Source: Platycnemis pennipes (Eukaryota > Arthropoda > Insecta > Odonata > Platycnemididae). Taken from it: a stretch of 64,000 nucleotides of DNA. This document shows, piece after piece, positions 19,655-29,154 of the stretch. Below the pieces are notes generated by a model. That model saw nothing but the letters and a program-made list of their open reading frames with translations, was not told where the DNA came from and did not search any database. Positions within the stretch are counted from its first letter, which is position 1, and each line of letters starts with the position of its first letter. The stretch covers positions 127,678,133-127,742,132 of the forward strand of contig OW121853.1 of NCBI GenBank assembly GCA_933228895.1. The letters are read 5' to 3'. Both the position numbers and the translations under genes were made by a program.

Positions 19655-19985
19655 TGTCTGCTGGGGGGATCGGGTTGGTGTGGTGGCTGGAACACTGGCC
19701 TCCCATCCCGAGGGTCTGGGTTCGATTCCAGGCAGTGGCGGATTTCTTCAGTGGTAAAACGGTCCCCACTGAGTGCCTAGTGGAGGGCATTTCAAGTTCA
19801 GTACTCCGTCCGTTGGATGGGACGTTAAGCCGTGGTCCTCTTGGCGCCTATCGTTAAGACTAAGCTAGTGCCGACCGTTCTTCCGTTCCCTGAAAACTCC
19901 TGCCATTACACAATTACACACCTATCCTAAATGGCGAAAATGACCTCAGCTGTCGGTCTCCTCCCCTGAATAACCAACCAACTAT
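19655..19985 (+). mobile_element. tRNA-derived SINE, near full length
   Basis: The head has an A-box-like GGTTGGTGTGGTGGCTGG and a B box GGTTCGATTCC (19720-19730) in a tRNA-like 68-nt unit. The body contains GGAGGGCATTTCAAGTTCAG, CTCCGTCCGTTGGATGG and ACGTTAAGCCGTGGTCC. The 3' part has AAAATGACCTCAGCTGTCGG. Other copies are at 10697-11090 and 24860-25035 (minus), and a tail only at 22890-22966. The body shared by all copies defines one SINE family. Confidence 0.8.
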
Positions 19986-19989
19986 CTGC

Positions 19990-20730
19990 TATGGTTATTT
20001 TTCAAAGCCTGTAAAATAAATATAAAACCCCCATAAATGTTTTGATGGCGATACTATATGGCTATCGATTAATCAACACGTTATAGGTCACGATATCAAT
20101 GCCTATACAATTAGCCTACTGACAGATTCTTCCTGGAGCGTTTTGGGATCAAACGCCGATATTTCATGGGCATTTAATCCTAATATTTAAGAGAATATGG
20201 AGCCTTTTGAGATAACACCCATGGTTATTAGAAATACGAACGCTCTAGAAGACAGCGGCCAATATTTGGTGTTGCCGTCGACGGATATTGCCGGAGCGCC
20301 GTGACGTCATATATTCGCGAAATCAGCTGTCACCGCTAACACTATATACCATTCAAAAGTCGAAGAAAGGTGATTTTCTGCACCACCAAGCAAGGTGTCT
20401 CACCGGTAACAGTCATTTGAGCACAAGTTACCCACCCAAGTCTTAAGCCGAGTTTACACGATGCATTTACTCGCGCAAGTACGTTGCTGGATAGATGCGT
20501 GAATACATGTCTGGACAGATGCGCGTTCTCGCACTTGAGGAGTGTTTACTCGATGCTTGTGTTAGTGCAATTGTTCGACCGTTTTATAGATACGCATTAC
20601 GCGATTGCTTTTGTTTTACTAGTATCAAGCGCCACTTCTACGAAACAGACGACATCATACCTGAACTTCAGTGATTGTTATTGACTTATTCACTGCTCGT
20701 AGTGTTTTCTTGCGATTTCTGTTGCTTACA
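19990..20730. other. No gene; possible remains of a DNA transposon
   Basis: Contains CGCCGTGACGTCATATATTC (20298) and GAGTTTACACGATGCATTTA (20451), motifs of the kind found near MITE ends, but no matching inverted ends were located. Confidence 0.3.
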
Positions 20731-20734
20731 TACC

Positions 20735-21220
20735 GTTATTCATATTCCTAATTGGACGTGGAAAAAAGGACATTTTGAATCTGTCAGTTCGGCAATGAAT
20801 TTCTCTAATTTTGTGATCATGGTCCAGTCTGCCATAGTAAGTTGGGGTTCGCAAAATATTTTTAACATCATCACTGAAAATATGGTCTTGGAATTTGTCT
20901 AAGAGATTAAGTCTGAATTTCAACCTGCGATCTGACAATGATTCCCAATTTGATTCATTTAATAGACTGGTTACGCTAATAAGGTTATCATACCATCCCT
21001 TTACAAATCTTGAATATCTTCGCTGCACATTTTCAAGTTCGTTATATAGACCAATTTCGTAGGGATCGCATACACTGGCAGCATATTCCAAATGAGGTCT
21101 TACAAGGGAAAAGTAGCTGATTTCTCGTACATGATCGTCACATTTACCCAGTTATCTTTTGACGAATCCCAGTTTACGATTCGCTTAACCCATTATTTCA
21201 CGAATGTGTTTACCCCAGGA
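20735..21220 (-). mobile_element. CR1-like LINE C-terminal region, minus strand
   Basis: The minus strand (21091-20726) reads MEYAASVCDPYEIGLYNELE, NVQRRYSRFVKGWYDNLISV, NWESLSDRRLKFRLNLLDKF and KNILRTPTYYGRLDHDHKIRE in one open frame of 121 codons. Upstream (about 21220-21095) are the frames for the KANRKLGFVKR region. This is the least interrupted copy of this protein segment in the window. The 3' UTR is missing, since the match stops near 20735. Confidence 0.85.
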
Positions 21221-21419
21221 AAGATAAATCTGTCGCCGCTCATTTTCTGGCGATCAGGCGCTGCGATCGCGATGGTTGTAGCTGCGGTAGCAGCAGACGT
21301 CATGTTGATCTATTTCGCGGGGAATGAGAACGCATGTAGTTCTAACTATTCCTTTCCTTAGTTCCTTAATCTTTTCATGTCTCTGTCGGTGAACGATGGG
21401 TCGCGAATCGTTCTCCCCA

Positions 21420-21985
21420 GTGAGCCACAGCTTTCCATATGAATCGAATGTCTTCCGACTTCACAGAATCGCGTCCCAAGCACATCTTTACCTCCCGGAA
21501 GAGTCTCGTGGCACAAGTACCTGTGGAGGATCTGAGGGCTGTTTTGAGGAACGTATGCCTTCAGCAGTGGAGGGAAACTTGGAATCAACAAACCACAAAC
21601 AAGTTACGCGAAATTAAGGCCGACATAGCAATGTGGTCCACTTCAGTTTGGAGGATCCGGAGGGAGGAATTTGTCATCACACGGTTGAGGATAGGGCACG
21701 GTGCCCTGACCCACTCTTACCTCTTTACGGAGGAGAAGATCCAACCCCGTTGTGGTCGGTGCGACACCCCCTCATTGTGAGGCACCTCCTGACGGAGTAT
21801 TATATGTCTATCGTGCTGCGCGAGAAAGATTGAGCGTTGTGGGCAATCTAGGACAAATCCTAGGAAATGACCCCAAGATGATCGATCGTGTACTTTCCCT
21901 CTTGAAAGATACCTCTATGTTTAAAAAAAAATTGACTTATAGCATTTTAGCATTATTACCTTTTTACATTCTCTCTTTTTAATGA
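21420..21985 (+). pseudogene. I-clade LINE RNase H C-terminus and zinc-knuckle tail
   Basis: The frame 21439-21780 reads VPVEDLRAVLRNVCLQQWRE, NKLREIKADIAMW and RREEFVITRLRIGHGALTHS, then YLF and P-CGRC. This is the segment after RNase H in I-clade elements, with the H-S-Y-L, C-x-x-C, H-x-x-x-x-C knuckle. It then shifts frame to VRHLLTEYY (the last Cys is Tyr) and again to GNDPKMIDRVLSLLKDTSMF, the usual closing block. Two frameshifts and a lost zinc ligand make it inactive. Confidence 0.85.
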
Positions 21986-22178
21986 CCATATAGGCCCTAT
22001 GCTCCAAGTTTCACCCGTATACGGCTGACGATTTCGTGCGGCTCAGTCGCACGGCTCGCAGATTTTGGTATGCTCGAACCGTACGAGAGGAAGTCCAACG
22101 ACAGAATCATACGGCTGGGGAGTCGCAGGGCTCAGGGCGGGTGAGATTATTAAACCGCATGTGACTAGTCTCGAGAAA

Positions 22179-22270
22179 ATGGCGACTGCGATGCATCGGT
22201 TGGAAGTTCTTCAAGCTTTGGAGGCAGAAGAAAGGCCAAGAAGGGCAATGCGGGTGCGAAAATCACCTTA
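22179..22270 (+). pseudogene. Possible Harbinger transposase N-terminus
   Basis: ATG at 22179 starts MATAMHRLEVLQALEAEERP, followed by RRAMRVRKSPYL. The acidic-then-arginine-rich start with an R-x-R-V-R-x-x-x-Y-L pattern is seen at the start of Harbinger transposases. The similarity fades at about 22270, where antisense SANT sequence begins. The family call is tentative. Confidence 0.35.
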
Positions 22271-22275
22271 CTTAC

Positions 22276-22403
22276 CTTCCTCCACTCCTTCCACGACTTT
22301 GACGCCCCACCGTATGCATTTAGCCTAATGGCAGCGTCGTGCCACAGTGCGACAGCGTCTTTCGCCCCAAATTTGGCGGTAAATTTGGCAATATCTTCAT
22401 TAG
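22276..22403 (-). pseudogene. Myb/SANT-like DNA-binding exon of a Harbinger element
   Basis: The minus strand reads ANEDIAKFTAKFGAKDAVAL, WHDAAIRLNAYGGASKSW and KEWRKV. The LW--A--LNA-GG--K---EWRKV pattern is the third helix region of Myb/SANT-like proteins that accompany Harbinger transposases. The exon is bounded by an acceptor (TATATCGTTTTACAG, ending at 22404) and a consensus donor GTAAGTAAGG (from 22275 down). The 128-bp exon is open throughout. Further exons are not identified. Confidence 0.65.
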
Positions 22404-22889
22404 CTGTAAAACGATATAGCGTTATAAATGTTATAACGTTATTGTAGGAAAATGAATGTTCTAATACACACATGAAGCATATTTTGTCAGCGAAAAATTT
22501 CCAATGCTTTATTACCTTCTACAAACTCATGTGCTTCTGTTCCGTGCTTAGCTTCGCCATCGCCACAGCCCAAGCAAAAATGCATTAGCTGCACATTTAG
22601 GCGGCGATCCGGTGATTACTACACTGTACCACATTGTAAATTTCGCGGAACAGTTGAAGTAGGCTGTGATTGGCTGAGCGAACCTGCATAGCAACTCGCC
22701 ACAACGTTGCCAACTTGTGCCATGCGAAATCCCTTCCCGCCCGCATGGTCTACGTCGCATGCGACGGTAGCTGTTTTGAGTTACCAAAATAACGGTCACC
22801 CGTAAACCGTGCGGATTCAGCAATCAGTCATTTGTACCGTGCGGCACTAAGCCGCATGGTTTCGAGCATATGGCCATGTACTCGTTTAT

Positions 22890-22966
22890 AAAATATTTAG
22901 ACAAGGTGCAAAATGACCTTAGCCGTCGACGCACCTTTAAAAAACTACTACTACTACTACTACTAC
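22890..22966 (+). mobile_element. SINE tail with CTA microsatellite
   Basis: GTGCAAAATGACCTTAGCC matches the 3' part of the SINE at 19655. It is followed by ACTACTA repeats (22945-22966), the simple-repeat tail of the family. Confidence 0.6.
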
Positions 22967-22969
22967 CGG

Positions 22970-23590
22970 AAGAGTCTCGTCAAAAGACGTTCGAGGCGCT
23001 GCGAGTCTCCGTCAGCGACTCCCCGTCAGCGACTCCCCCTCCAATCCCTTCACCCCCCCCGCCCACACATTCACCCTCCCTCTCGCAACTTCCTCAAGAA
23101 TAAATCCCCCAGAGTTGCTAATCCCCGCCACTGATCCAATTAGTGTCGCTGCCGCCTTCCATCCCTTGGCCCGCTGTCATAACTCCCCCGGAACACCCCC
23201 CCCCTCCCGGCTCCTCCTTGAGCGCGCGCTATCACCTCCGTCCAGGACACTTCTCTCCTGCGATCGCGTGTTCGTCCTCAGAAAGGAGCGGACACAATGA
23301 AGCCAACGAGGGAACCGCCATGTTGGCCACGGCACCCTTTGACCCCCGTTGCGATCGGGACAATCCTGCGTCGGAAGAAACATCAACCTGCTGCGGAATG
23401 GCGTAGTGATGCAAGGATAAAGCATCATGTATTTCTCAGCCTCTGACATTTCTGTTATCATACCATTATGGAACAAAATTTTAGTAAGGGTAATTCAACT
23501 TCTCGGCCTATGTCCATAAGACTTCTTGAACCTAATGCCGCCGAATTCATAGCAAAGGGAATGTTAGGTGAAATGTTATTATATATTATA
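22970..23590. other. GC-rich stretch, no gene recognised
   Basis: Pro/Ser-rich frames in 23000-23300 reflect composition. A 99-codon minus-strand frame (23476-23177) has no motif. Confidence 0.4.
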
Positions 23591-23599
23591 ATTATATAT

Positions 23600-23935
23600 T
23601 ATACACAATATTTGAGAGATATATTGTCGTACCGATGGATTTCAATTAACATTTTCCCCCTGCACTATTAGAGAACACAATGGGCAGCATAGCATAGGCA
23701 TAGGTAGATTAAATATTGTTAGAATAGTCTGTAGTGAATTATGCATGTTTTAGCAACCAATCCCTTTATTACAAATATGTAGATAATAACCTGCGGTCTA
23801 GCTGCATCTGACCCTATTATCTAACAAGTTTCCATGTAGTAGCCTGTTTGAATGTAAATAGTGCATGTTTTCTGATCTTCACATCCTGCCAAACACCCTC
23901 GCGGTGGCTTGCAGGGTATTCCGAGCATGTAGATG
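23600..23935 (+). mobile_element. CR1-like LINE 3' end, subfamily 2
   Basis: Contains TGGATTTCAATTAACATTTT (the FKMSF-region equivalent), GAGAACACAATGGGCAGCAT, then the subfamily 2 UTR GGTCTAGCTGCATCTGACCC. It ends with CACCCTCGCGGTGGCTTGCA and GAGCATGTAGATG. Confidence 0.75.
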
Positions 23936-23939
23936 AACG

Positions 23940-24855
23940 CCGTAAATGGAGCCCTAAATAGCACCCCAGAAGCTAGCGTAAGAAAATTGTCCAATGTTGA
24001 ACAATTGAGAGTAAAATGAAAATCGGTGGGCTTTGAAGAAATCCCTTGAGGAAATTTTCGAATGAACCATGGGTTGGCAAAACAAACTAAAGCATCTATC
24101 TGTGACCAGGGTAACTACGACTAGATTTTCTCAAACGAAACAATGAATTACTTACGTCAAAGCGCATTTGGCTTATGAAAGTGCAACAAAGGTTTTGAAA
24201 TTCATGAAATTTCTTGAAAATATCTCGTTGTAGAGTTAGCTGGAGAGCAAAGAGTGTCTTATCTTAACGCTGAATTTCTACATATTGTTAGATAACCATA
24301 CTGTAGTGAAAGCTATGACGGGACTTGAATGAGAAAATTGCACTGTACCACTTTATACTAGTCCTGCATGCAGAAAAAAATGAACGTTTATCTGAGGAAA
24401 ATGAACACCACTTATCTCAAAGGAACTAAATCTCTCAATATGAAAGCGAAAGGCTCAATTTACAGCCTTTAAGATTTTAGTTTCTTGTTCAATGATTATT
24501 TAGTGAACGGACCTGCAGACATCAGCTTGGGGAAAAGTCTTGAAGTGAAATCACTGTATCATCAAGAATGATTTTACTGATGGTGTCTACATGCTTTCAC
24601 TTTCTCATAGAAATTTTATTGAAGACCGTTTAGCACCAAGAATGCCTTAGAGCGTCGCCGGAGACAGCATCACTTGCTGTCACTGGAGCTGTGTGCATGT
24701 GGTCGCTATCACTTGGCATATTCAACTTATCAGTATTTCACATTTTTCCTTTGTCTGAGTAGCACGTATATTGAATGGAATTTCATGTAATTAACACAGA
24801 GTGCTAAATCTGGAGGCATAAATTCCAACTTAGCTAAAAAGAAGTCATATCAAGT
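23940..24855. other. No recognisable gene or repeat
   Basis: AT-rich and stop-rich in all frames. Confidence 0.45.
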
Positions 24856-24859
24856 AATG

Positions 24860-25035
24860 AGGTGCTTCGAGTGTCCAACTGCCATGGGGACTGAAATCGG
24901 GTGGTTGATAGGAATTACTTTGGAAACGGAGAAAGGATGGAGAAGGAAACCAGGTGTCGGGATTAGCCTATCAACAGAAGGCGCCAAGGTGACCACGGCT
25001 TAGCGTCCCATTCGACGCACAGAGCACTGATCCAA
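24860..25035 (-). mobile_element. SINE body, minus strand
   Basis: On the minus strand it reads GGATCAGTGCTCTGTGCGTC, GACGCTAAGCCGTGGTCACC and TTGGCGCCTTCTGTTGATAGG, then GACACCTGGTTTCC. This resembles the body of the SINE at 19655. The tRNA-related head is missing. Confidence 0.55.
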
Positions 25036-25039
25036 TTTT

Positions 25040-25880
25040 CTTTTTTCGAAATTATGCGAGATTATGTAATTAGATTTCTTCAAATTACTTATTTAGAAAT
25101 GAATTTTTGGGAGATGAATCAGAAAAAAAGCTTAAGTTTACCTCTACTAGAGAAGTTGAATTTTTTTGATAATTTGTGGGACGGTATTCCGTGCTCAAAA
25201 GTAGTATTTTGTATCACAAATACATAACTTAGCATCTCAGACGCTAATATTTGAGCATGGAGGGGAAAAGAGTAAATATTTTGTGTTCAAATGAGAATGT
25301 TTCTGAGTAGGGTGCTTAATGAATTACAAAGTCATTTCACGATGACTTTTAACGTCTTCAGCGATGATGTTAGAGTCATTTTAAGAATAACTTGTCGCTA
25401 ATTCCTATCTACATACCGAAAATATTTCAACACAGGCAGTGATAAAATAGTAGCCAGCCGATTTACATCAGGAGTAGTTATTTGGAGAGAAGCGCTTACT
25501 TGACACGGCATTTTTAAAATCAAACGAAGAAGTAAGATGGGTAACTAGATGAAAGAATTCACAATTTTCTTCAGACGTGGAATGGAAATTTTATTGGTAC
25601 TGCGTGGTGAGAGATTTTTGATTAAGTAGAAACAAACCGTGGTGTTGGAGTCGACTCGCATCAAAGGCTCGCCCAGGGCCGGCGAGAGGCCCTTTAGGCC
25701 CCGGGCCGCGCCCGGGAACCGGAAGTGGAATGGGTAGAGTTATGTCGCGTTAAGGGGACGCGAGAAGATTCAGAGAGAAGGCTGCACCGCGGGCTATTCG
25801 CCAGAGGAGGAGGAGTTTAAGATACTCAGAATGTAAAGAAATACTCTGCCAGTGTAGGTATGCATAGAATCCTCATGGGG
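25040..25880. other. No gene; short GC palindrome near 25697-25715
   Basis: AT-rich except for a GC-rich patch (25660-25800) holding CCCCGGGCCGCGCCCGGG, a near-palindrome. No frame is supported. Confidence 0.4.
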
Positions 25881-25889
25881 TAGGAATTA

Positions 25890-26230
25890 TTATTCACACA
25901 GGAGCGTAAGCAGCGGAGTACGGTAAGGTTTCTGAAAGAGACGGTACGATGACCAGAGAAGCGTAACCACTGCATTGGAAGAACTGGATTGCGAGCTATT
26001 ATCAGAACGAAGGTTGAAATATAAACTAAATATCTTTAGCAAATTCCAAGACGATACTTTTACCGATGATGTTAAGGACATTCGCTAATCCGACTTACTA
26101 CGGTAAATTGGATCGTGACATTAAAATTAGGGGAAAACATTGTCGAAATGATAGGTCTTTTCTATCCCCGTACAATGGGGAATATGCATGAAATTTGTTT
26201 ATCGAAAACTAATGATGTACTTGATACGAA
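25890..26230 (+). mobile_element. CR1-like LINE C-terminal fragment
   Basis: The plus strand reads EELDCELLSERRLKYKLNIF, SKFQDDTFTDDVKDI, then frame-shifted sequence equivalent to TYYGKLDRD and REKHCRNDRSFLSPYNGEY. This corresponds to the C-terminus in the 20.7 and 53.4 kb copies. The UTR is not present. Confidence 0.8.
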
Positions 26231-26234
26231 ATTT

Positions 26235-27110
26235 TCTCACCAATTTAAATATATAAGCCAAATTTTTCTACGCCCACCACAAAGATTATTAAATGATATT
26301 AAAATGTTCCCGAAAATCGACGAAAGTCACGTGACCTGAAACGCCCTCTGACGTCACTGCACGGTATAGGTTCCATATTGCTACGAAGATAGACATTTAT
26401 ACTTCTAAGAAAACGAAGTGAATATATTGTTTTGAGATTTTTAGCCGTTTCTCGAAAGAAACGATGACTGAATAAATACTTATAAAAGCACATTCCGACA
26501 ATGTCTTTTGGTTGAATCCCTTATGGCGGCGTTCTTCTTAAAAAAACAAGCGAATGCATAGACGTAGTTGAAATTCTTGGGCACTAAACAGGCATTATAT
26601 AATTAATGGACGATTTGATCGTTACCATCCATACTACGTAAATAAAAAATTGAATTACAATCGTTTATTGCAATAAACAAATGAGATAAATGCATAAGTA
26701 ATCGCCAAGTATTCATTTAACAACTTACCTCCACGCATAAAAAGATAAACAACGCCCATAGTGATACCGTGCCGTGACGTCATGCGATGACGTCGTGTTT
26801 TTAAGCTGCCGAAAAAGTACAACTTTCAAAAAGTAATATCTTTGTAACGCAACTTAATTCTTAAGCCAAACTTTCGCCAAGCACATTTTAGCTAATAAAC
26901 TTTACATTCAAAGAGTTATAAAAAATATTGCATGTTCCCCATTAGGGATATGAATAGCGGTAAATATATCCAGCCAGCCAGCGAATTCAATTATGCATAT
27001 AATAATATAAATTAATTGATATATTTTTGTACTAGCTCAATGTTTGATGATGAAAACCCTTTCCATACATTATATTTTATACCATAGTACACATTTGAAT
27101 GTGGTTTTCT
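26235..27110. other. No gene recognised; CACGTGAC/TGACGTCA-rich patches
   Basis: AT-rich with TGACGTCA-type octamers at 26350 and 26773. No frame or repeat ends are supported. Confidence 0.35.
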
Positions 27111-27121
27111 GTTTCATGCAG

Positions 27122-27190
27122 TTAGCAGTTGGCAAAACATTAGTTGCAGACTACAGCGAAAACATGTTTGGCATAGTAGCTGATTATTAA
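27122..27190 (+). CDS. Candidate terminal exon
   Basis: Follows a good acceptor (GTGGTTTTCTGTTTCATGCAG). The frame reads LAVGKTLVADYSENMFGIVA, then DY and TAA at 27188-27190. Composition is protein-like but short, and no family or partner exon is recognised. Confidence 0.25.
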   Translation, partial: LAVGKTLVADYSENMFGIVADY

Positions 27191-27194
27191 TAAC

Positions 27195-28000
27195 CGAGAA
27201 CAATGAATCCAGCTTTCCGTTATTCATGGTGTGGGCTTCTCTCTCTTTTTTGAATCCATGGAAGTATTAAAAGAAGTATTGTGGGGTAGCTGGCTTTACC
27301 GGCAAATTTTATTAATCGAATTTCATAGGGATTCACGGAGATTATTTTTTGTTGGGCAGCCTTTTATGTGAAGCATTTAATCAAGGATTATTTTATAATG
27401 AAGTGAGCGTCTATTATTAGTTTTTGTGATTTTTTTCACCTATTGTTAGAGCTAAAGAATGGGTTTAATTTTGTGTCCATACTGAAATTTTTGCGGGCGA
27501 TGTGATTGTTATAAGACTTCGATGCATCTCGTGACGACTTCAGAAATGGAAGGTGGTGAATTTTCAGCCCAGAGCCACATACACTTTTCCTTATTGTCCC
27601 GACATTATTTATAATAACAATTTTTTTCGTACCCAGAGCGTTATTTAAGGACGTTTTATAGCCAATTGAATTTACGTATGGCATAGAAATTTATGGGGTG
27701 TATTGCGTGCCGAGTTGGAATTGTCTGTCGTACAAAGCATCAAGTAAATACTATTTTAGAGACAGCCAGCAAATTCCTTTAATCGGACCGAAAATAACCG
27801 TAAACGACCAAAATCACCTTTTTTCTCAACCATAATTTTTTTCTTCTCGTTGAGCAGCCCTCTCAAGGCATTTCTTTCAGCCGCTTCCTGCGATCGTCAT
27901 GCACTTCTCACGTCACAATGGAGCCAGCCAATAGAAACAGGTTTTACGGAGTGGGCGTTGTTACGGCTCCGCGCTGAATTCCAAGACTGTACACTGCTTC
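27195..28000. other. No recognisable gene
   Basis: AT-rich. The minus-strand 82-codon frame (27684-27436) has no motif. Confidence 0.4.
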
Positions 28001-28004
28001 AGTA

Positions 28005-28150
28005 AAAATCTGAATGCTTGTCACCTTATTATCCAATCTGTTTCCATGCAGTAACCTAACTGCATATCAATAGCGCTTGTTTGGTGTACTTTAGCACCCA
28101 CCACACACCTTCGTCGTGGCTTGCAGGGCATTGAGTAGGGATAGATGTAA
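28005..28150 (+). mobile_element. CR1-like 3' UTR end
   Basis: Contains CCTAACTGCATATCAATAGC, CACCCACCACACACCTTCGT and GTGGCTTGCAGGGCATTGAG, then GATAGATGTAA. Confidence 0.75.
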
Positions 28151-28347
28151 AAGTGGATAAAAACTCTAAAATTTGTTGTGTTTGTGTTATGCACTCCCTA
28201 TTGATTCATAAGGGTTGAAATTATTTATAAAATTAGGTGATACCTCCTTCATTATGAATGATGGAATAAACTATGCTCTTCCGCAATTATTGTGGAATTC
28301 CACAAATTTACAAAGAATAGGGTAGTTTCCTATTATTTTTTTATTGA

Positions 28348-29150
28348 CTTGATTGAAAGTTTATAACCTCTGGAGTACGTATTTTGAGCCGTTCGATTTT
28401 TAGATTACATTAAGTATTTTTCCTCATTAATTAAAAAGTGTAAAAAAATCATTGACGCGAAAACGCGACGGCAAACTATTGCATGTCGGTTAATCCTACG
28501 TGTGACGTCAAACTATTTCCTCTACCTGCCACCAGGTAGTGCTGCGGACGCTTCCAAGTAGACGCTGCACTCCGTTAAAGCATATTATAAATGGTATAAG
28601 AGGTGTATTTATTCCGTTAATTTATTATAATTAACTTTTATATATTTATTTAATATTATTTATGCAGCCGATTCATTTAAAATCAGTTAGTATTCCTTTT
28701 ACAAGCATACCTTGAAGTTCTTCCATCGCCGCACGACCTTCACGCCATGCTTCGCCGTAGCAGATGACACCACGAGCAGGATGTCCTCGAGTCTATAAAA
28801 TGACTAATAATTCCATGTTTAACAGTGAAGACTTTTCGAACTTTGATAGTTTTCACAGGCTAAAACTAATACATATTCAGTAGAGCTGAGGGGCCCTGAA
28901 ATACAATGATAAGCTCAGGAGACGAATTTACCTATACCTTGCAACGTAAACTACATACCTGTTACGTCAGCAAGAAGGCATTGCTTCCCGCATTTCTGAG
29001 GTTTTTCAAATGATCTTAAAATTCACATTTAATTCTCTTTAAACTGGGATTTCTAAGTCCAAACTTTTTGCGTAAAATAAATACATATATGGCAGGGCAC
29101 GAATGGCAATTAATGAAGTCTGTTTCCTTTGATGATGAAAACTACCCTAT
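28348..29150. repeat. Unrecognised dispersed repeat, copy 1
   Basis: Matches 62749-63555 in order and orientation along its whole length. Shared blocks include TATAACCTCTGGAGTA, GCGACGGCAAACTATTGCAT, GTGCTGCGGACGCTTCCAAG, TTCACGCCATGCTTCGC, GACTTTTCGAAC and GTTACGTCAGCAA. There are many substitutions and small indels. No long frame, inverted ends or retroelement protein is visible. Confidence 0.85.
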
Positions 29151-29154
29151 CACA

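Larger units (their letters stand above)
22069..22870. mobile_element. PIF/Harbinger-like deletion derivative
   Basis: TATGCTCGAA at 22069-22078 is exactly inverted at 22861-22870, and TGG lies immediately outside each end (22066-22068, 22871-22873). This gives an 802-bp element with 10-bp inverted ends and a possible 3-bp target duplication, as in PIF/Harbinger. It carries a Myb/SANT-type exon on the minus strand and a transposase-like start on the plus strand. That divergent two-gene arrangement is typical of the superfamily, but here the two meet near 22270-22280, which implies a large internal deletion. The catalytic DDE domain is absent. Confidence 0.6.

Noticed and set aside
22945..22966. 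CTA repeats as a CRISPR-like or satellite array
   Set aside because: Simple microsatellite tail of a SINE.
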